Source: an uncultured Lachnospiraceae bacterium (GTDB taxonomy: Bacteria; Bacillota; Clostridia; Lachnospirales; Lachnospiraceae). Taken from it: a stretch of 9,590 bases of DNA. This document shows positions 6,643 to 9,590 of the stretch, piece after piece. The stretch spans positions 1 through 9,590 of the forward strand of contig CAKRTZ010000067.1 of assembly GCA_934402515.1 (NCBI GenBank). Direction: 5' to 3'. The translations under genes and the position numbers were made by a program. Every line of letters starts with the position of its first letter. Position 1 is the first letter of the stretch. The notes under the pieces were generated by a model that saw nothing but the letters and a program-made list of their open reading frames with translations, did no database searches and was not told where the DNA came from.

Positions 6643-6679
6643 GCACAAAGATTATAGCACTTTTTTGTCGGGTAATCTA
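6643..6679 (-). promoter_or_regulatory. SigA-type promoter with extended -10 for the parA operon
   Basis: On the minus strand TGCTATAAT is a perfect extended -10 (TGn plus TATAAT; hexamer at 6656-6651). With a 17-base spacer the -35 hexamer is TAGATT (6679-6674), a weak match to TTGACA, as is tolerated with an extended -10. The predicted start at about 6645 leaves a 5' leader of about 30 bases before the parA ATG. It is the only clear promoter seen for the seven-gene minus-strand block. Confidence 0.75.
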
Positions 6680-6722
6680 TATGAATTTCAGGTAATTCGC
6701 CCTTTTTACCCAAATTCTATGG

Positions 6723-6757
6723 TACACAGAACCTTTGGCTCATGCTATAATAGGTGT
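6723..6757 (+). promoter_or_regulatory. SigA-type promoter with extended -10 for the FAD-dehydrogenase gene
   Basis: TGCTATAAT at 6743-6751 is again a perfect extended -10. The -35 at 6723-6728, TACACA, matches TTGACA at four of six bases with a 17-base spacer. Transcription should start near 6758, leaving a leader of about 65 bases before the ATG at 6824. The promoter diverges from that of parA, with the two -10 hexamers about 90 bases apart. Confidence 0.75.
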
Positions 6758-6823
6758 GTTGAGCAAATTTTCGTGATGATTTCTAATACCAAATCCCATT
6801 TTAGAGAAAGGAATTACATAAAT

Positions 6824-8191
6824 ATGAAATATGATGTGATTATCATCGGTGCAGGTCCCGGTGGAATTTTTTCTGCCTATGAGCTGGTGCAGCGCAATGC
6901 CGACCTGAAAATTGCCGTGTTTGAATCCGGCCATGCTCTGGAGAAACGTCACTGTCCCATCGATGGAGACAAAATCAAAAGCTGTATCAACTGTAAAAGC
7001 TGCTCCATTATGAGTGGTTTCGGCGGTGCAGGCGCTTTTTCCGACGGAAAATACAACATCACCAATGCCTTCGGCGGTACGCTCTACGAGTACATTGGCA
7101 AAAACCAGGCGCTGGATTTGATGCGCTATGTGGATGACATCAACATGAAGTTTGGCGGAGAAGGCACAAAGCTGTACTCCACCGCAGGTACTTCCTTTAA
7201 AAAAATCTGTATGCAGAATAAATTAAATCTTCTGGATGCCTCCGTGCGCCATCTGGGTACAGACATCAACTTTATTGTGCTGGAAAATCTCTACGCAGAG
7301 CTGAAGGATAAGGTGGATTTCCATTTCGATACCCCGGTAAAAACCGTGGAGGTATTGGAGGACGGCTATCGCATCCACTGCGAGGACGCCGCCTACGACT
7401 GCGAGAAATGTATTATTTCCGTAGGCCGTAGCGGCAGTAAGTGGATGGAGCAGATTTGTAAGGATTTGGACATCAACACAAAATCCAACCGGGTAGACAT
7501 CGGTGTGCGTGTGGAGCTGCCCGCTGTGATTTTCTCCCATCTGACGGATGAGCTTTACGAGAGCAAAATTGTGTACCGCACAGAGAAATTCGAGGATGCG
7601 GTGCGTACCTTCTGTATGAATCCCCACGGCATCGTGGTAAACGAAAACACCAACGGCATCGTAACCGTAAACGGACACAGCTATGAGGGTGCTGACAAAC
7701 AGACGGAGAACACCAACTTTGCCCTGTTGGTTTCCAAGCATTTCTCCGAGCCTTTCAAGGACAGTAACGGCTACGGCGAGAGCATTGCCCGTCTTTCCAA
7801 TATGCTTGGCGGTGGTGTCATTGTGCAGCGTTTCGGCGATCTGGTGCGTGGACGCCGGAGTAACACGAAACGTATCGAGGAGGGCATGGTGACTCCTACC
7901 CTTTCTGCCACCCCCGGTGATCTGAGTCTGGTTCTGCCCAAACGAATCCTGGACGGTATCATCGAGATGATTTATGCTCTTGATAAAATCGCTCCCGGTA
8001 CTGCCAACGATGATACTCTGCTGTACGGCGTGGAAGTGAAGTTCTACAACATGGAGGTGGATCTGGATGAAAATCTGGAAAGCTGCCATAAGGGGCTTTA
8101 CATCATCGGTGACGGCAGCGGCGTGACCCACTCCCTGTCCCATGCTTCTGCCAGCGGTGTGTATGTGGCGAGACAGATTACAAAGGATTGA
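6824..8191 (+). CDS. FAD-dependent dehydrogenase of the COG2509 type, substrate unknown
   Basis: This 455-residue flavoprotein matches the uncharacterised FAD-dependent dehydrogenases of COG2509. The N terminus MKYDVIIIGAGPGGIFSAYE is a Rossmann dinucleotide fold (GxGxxG at 9-14) ending at the acidic E34 that binds the FAD ribose. A cysteine cluster follows: C44 in RHCPIDGDK, then C54, C57 and C60 (CINCKSC), then the family block SIMSGFGGAGAFSDGKYN (61-78). The C-terminal FAD motif GLYIIGDGSGVTHSLSHA lies near the end. No signal peptide or membrane helix is seen, so it should be cytosolic. The open frame reaches back to 6602, but that would cross both promoters; the ATG at 6824 fits the Rossmann start and has AGAAAGG upstream, with 12-base spacing. 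The electron donor and acceptor are unknown; an Fe-S site at the cysteines is possible but unproven. No clear terminator follows the stop. Confidence 0.9.
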   Translation: MKYDVIIIGAGPGGIFSAYELVQRNADLKIAVFESGHALEKRHCPIDGDKIKSCINCKSCSIMSGFGGAGAFSDGKYNITNAFGGTLYEYIGKNQALDLMRYVDDINMKFGGEGTKLYSTAGTSFKKICMQNKLNLLDASVRHLGTDINFIVLENLYAELKDKVDFHFDTPVKTVEVLEDGYRIHCEDAAYDCEKCIISVGRSGSKWMEQICKDLDINTKSNRVDIGVRVELPAVIFSHLTDELYESKIVYRTEKFEDAVRTFCMNPHGIVVNENTNGIVTVNGHSYEGADKQTENTNFALLVSKHFSEPFKDSNGYGESIARLSNMLGGGVIVQRFGDLVRGRRSNTKRIEEGMVTPTLSATPGDLSLVLPKRILDGIIEMIYALDKIAPGTANDDTLLYGVEVKFYNMEVDLDENLESCHKGLYIIGDGSGVTHSLSHASASGVYVARQITKD

Positions 8192-8212
8192 GCTTTTCAT
8201 GCAAAAATTTTA

Positions 8213-8258
8213 TAGTCATGTATAAAAAGTCGTGGTACAATAATAAAAAATTTTTTAT
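8213..8258 (+). promoter_or_regulatory. Probable promoter and AT palindrome before the diguanylate cyclase gene
   Basis: TGGTACAAT at 8233-8241 is an extended -10 with hexamer TACAAT. TAGTCA at 8213-8218 matches the -35 consensus at four of six bases with a 17-base spacer. A perfect 16-base palindrome, ATAAAAAATTTTTTAT (8243-8258), covers the predicted start site near 8248 and could be an operator or only AT-rich initial sequence. Confidence 0.6.
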
Positions 8259-8276
8259 GATACAAAGGTACTATGC

Positions 8277-9590
8277 ATGAAGACGGAAACCAATACTTCC
8301 TGGCTGAAAATGCTGGATGAATGTGTCAGCAGCCTGAACCATCGAAAACTTACAGCAGCAATTCAGTCTGCACAAATCCTGGCCGAGCAGGCCGAAGCTG
8401 CCAGAGAATACTACATATACGCGTCCGCCCAGAATATCATGGGTGTCAGCTATGTTTCTGCAGGAAACGAAATGATGGCGGTAGACTGCTATTTAAAGGG
8501 ACTTTCCTGCTGTATGGAGCACCATATAGACGCCCTTTTTCCTTTGTTTTATATCAATCTGGGAAGTCGTTACCAGGAGGCAAATGACCACTCTACCGCC
8601 ATTGAATATTTTCTGAAGGCGGAAAGGGCTTTGAAACATGATGCCTGTAAGGCGGATTCCCGATACCATGGCTGGTGTCTGGTAAACAGCATGAATCTGC
8701 TGATTTCCAGTATTCATCAGAAAGACATCTTCCTGGGAGAAAGATTTCTGGAGCGCTGCGAGGCATTGCTTACAGACGAAGATGCGAATTCCTCCGCGAG
8801 TATCTCCATGCTCATCATCAAGTGCCATCTGTATTGGTATATGAACCGCAGAGATTTTGTCCTGGAACACATCGGGGAACTCATCGGGCATCTGAATCTT
8901 ATCTCTCCCAATGATCTGGTGCAAAGTATTCAGGAACTGATCTTTTTGTTAAAGGATATGGAGGATTACTCTCACTTCCAACAGGCTCTTGATTTCTTCC
9001 GGCAATACGCTGCGGAACAAAATACTTTTTACTATAAGCTATTACTTTGCGAATTTGAGATGGATTATTGCAAATCCATTAATGACATTGACCAGTATCA
9101 CGCCTCCTGTATCCGTCATGCAGAGCTTTATATGGTACATAAGCAGGCACTCCTGAAGGAACGTACGGAGTCCTTTACACAGAAGGTTTTACTTCAGAGG
9201 AAAGAAAGCGAGCGTCGTGCCGCAGAACGGCAGTCAAAAATTGATGCCCTGACCGGATTGGGAAACCGTTTTCTTTTAAAAGAAGATATCCAGTCCCGAA
9301 TGGAGGATGCAAGGGCAAAGCGGGGAAAATTATGTATTGCGATTATCGATATTGACCATTTTAAGACCCATAATGATACTTATGGACATATCCACGGTGA
9401 TTCCTGTCTGAAGCTTACTGCCACAGCGTTAATGTCCTGTGTGGGCGAAAAAGGAAGGGTTTATCGCTTTGGTGGTGATGAATTTGTGATTTTATTGGAT
9501 TCCAGCGAGTTGAATTCTGTCAAAGCCATTGCGGAAGCTATTAAACAGTATTTTCAGCCTTCGGATTCCGAAGAAGTGACAGATGGCATT
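8277..9590 (+). CDS. TPR-containing GGDEF diguanylate cyclase (3' end outside the window)
   Basis: GGDEF enzymes make cyclic di-GMP from two GTP. The frame is open from the ATG at 8277 (AAAGG at 8264-8268, 8 bases upstream) to the last base, giving 438 residues without a stop. An overlapping ATG at 8273 is in another frame and stops after 15 codons. Residues 20-290 are all-helical with TPR-like repeats (for example MGVSYVSAGNEMMAVDCYLKG at about 55-75 and LGSRYQEANDHSTAIEYFLKA at about 95-115) and probably sense a partner or ligand. A charged helix at 290-322 links to the GGDEF domain: DALTGLGNR at 323-331, DIDHFKTHND at 358-367, and RFGGDEF at 397-403, so the catalytic signature is intact. 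The inhibitory I-site RxxD expected at 390-393 reads GEKG and is absent. No membrane helix is seen. Only the last part of the domain should be missing. Confidence 0.92.
   Translation, partial: MKTETNTSWLKMLDECVSSLNHRKLTAAIQSAQILAEQAEAAREYYIYASAQNIMGVSYVSAGNEMMAVDCYLKGLSCCMEHHIDALFPLFYINLGSRYQEANDHSTAIEYFLKAERALKHDACKADSRYHGWCLVNSMNLLISSIHQKDIFLGERFLERCEALLTDEDANSSASISMLIIKCHLYWYMNRRDFVLEHIGELIGHLNLISPNDLVQSIQELIFLLKDMEDYSHFQQALDFFRQYAAEQNTFYYKLLLCEFEMDYCKSINDIDQYHASCIRHAELYMVHKQALLKERTESFTQKVLLQRKESERRAAERQSKIDALTGLGNRFLLKEDIQSRMEDARAKRGKLCIAIIDIDHFKTHNDTYGHIHGDSCLKLTATALMSCVGEKGRVYRFGGDEFVILLDSSELNSVKAIAEAIKQYFQPSDSEEVTDGI

Noticed and set aside
6616..6648. Eleven extra N-terminal codons for ParA from a TTG start
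   Set aside because: The TTG lies upstream of the transcription start predicted from the TATAAT at 6656-6651, and ParA/Soj proteins normally begin right before the KGGVGKTT strand.
6602..6823. N-terminal extension of 74 codons on the FAD-dehydrogenase
   Set aside because: The extension overlaps the parA start and both promoters, and the Rossmann fold starts at the ATG at 6824.
7223..8200. A 325-codon open frame on the minus strand, antisense to the FAD-dehydrogenase gene
   Set aside because: It is a shadow of a well-recognised gene. Its translation has no recognisable motifs, is unnaturally rich in His, Val and Gln, and has no promoter or ribosome binding site that I can see.

Overview
The window reads as a low-to-mid GC Firmicute, most likely a gut Clostridia of the family Lachnospiraceae. 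The basis is the gene order parA(soj)-parB(spo0J)-DUF4446, the DUF3881-type protein next to serS, the AGGAGG-like ribosome binding sites with GTG and TTG starts, and TG-n-TATAAT promoters. This is an inference from gene families; no rRNA or other taxonomic marker is present.

Layout. Bases 1-950 are a scrap zone. They hold the 3' end of an unidentified gene, a headless and tailless fragment of a second unidentified protein, an internally deleted ParB of the mobile-element type on the minus strand, an orphan terminator-like hairpin, and a cluster of GSTGACA repeats resembling the end of an IS21-type insertion sequence. This zone abuts the 3' end of a tRNA-Arg(CCU) gene, a common kind of integration site. 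From 6645 down to about 947 on the minus strand lies one long co-oriented block with gaps of only 8-36 bases and no visible internal terminator: parA, parB, DUF4446 membrane protein, HD-GYP phosphodiesterase, serS, DUF3881 protein, tRNA-Arg(CCU), then an intrinsic terminator. A strong extended -10 promoter sits in front of parA. Divergently, on the plus strand, an FAD-dependent dehydrogenase of the COG2509 type has its own extended -10 promoter. It is followed by a TPR-GGDEF diguanylate cyclase that runs off the right edge.

How the genes fit together. ParA and ParB form the chromosome segregation/origin-organising pair. DUF4446 is its usual clostridial neighbour and is predicted to be membrane anchored. 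The HD-GYP protein should hydrolyse cyclic di-GMP and the GGDEF protein at the other end should make it, so both sides of c-di-GMP turnover are present within about 4 kb. SerRS and tRNA-Arg add translation functions to the same predicted transcript.

I found no convincing new defence or mobile system. The most useful leads are the tRNA-Arg with two A.C stem mismatches beside mobile-element debris, the archaeal-like SerRS motifs, the mixed-function operon, and the cysteine cluster of the COG2509 dehydrogenase.
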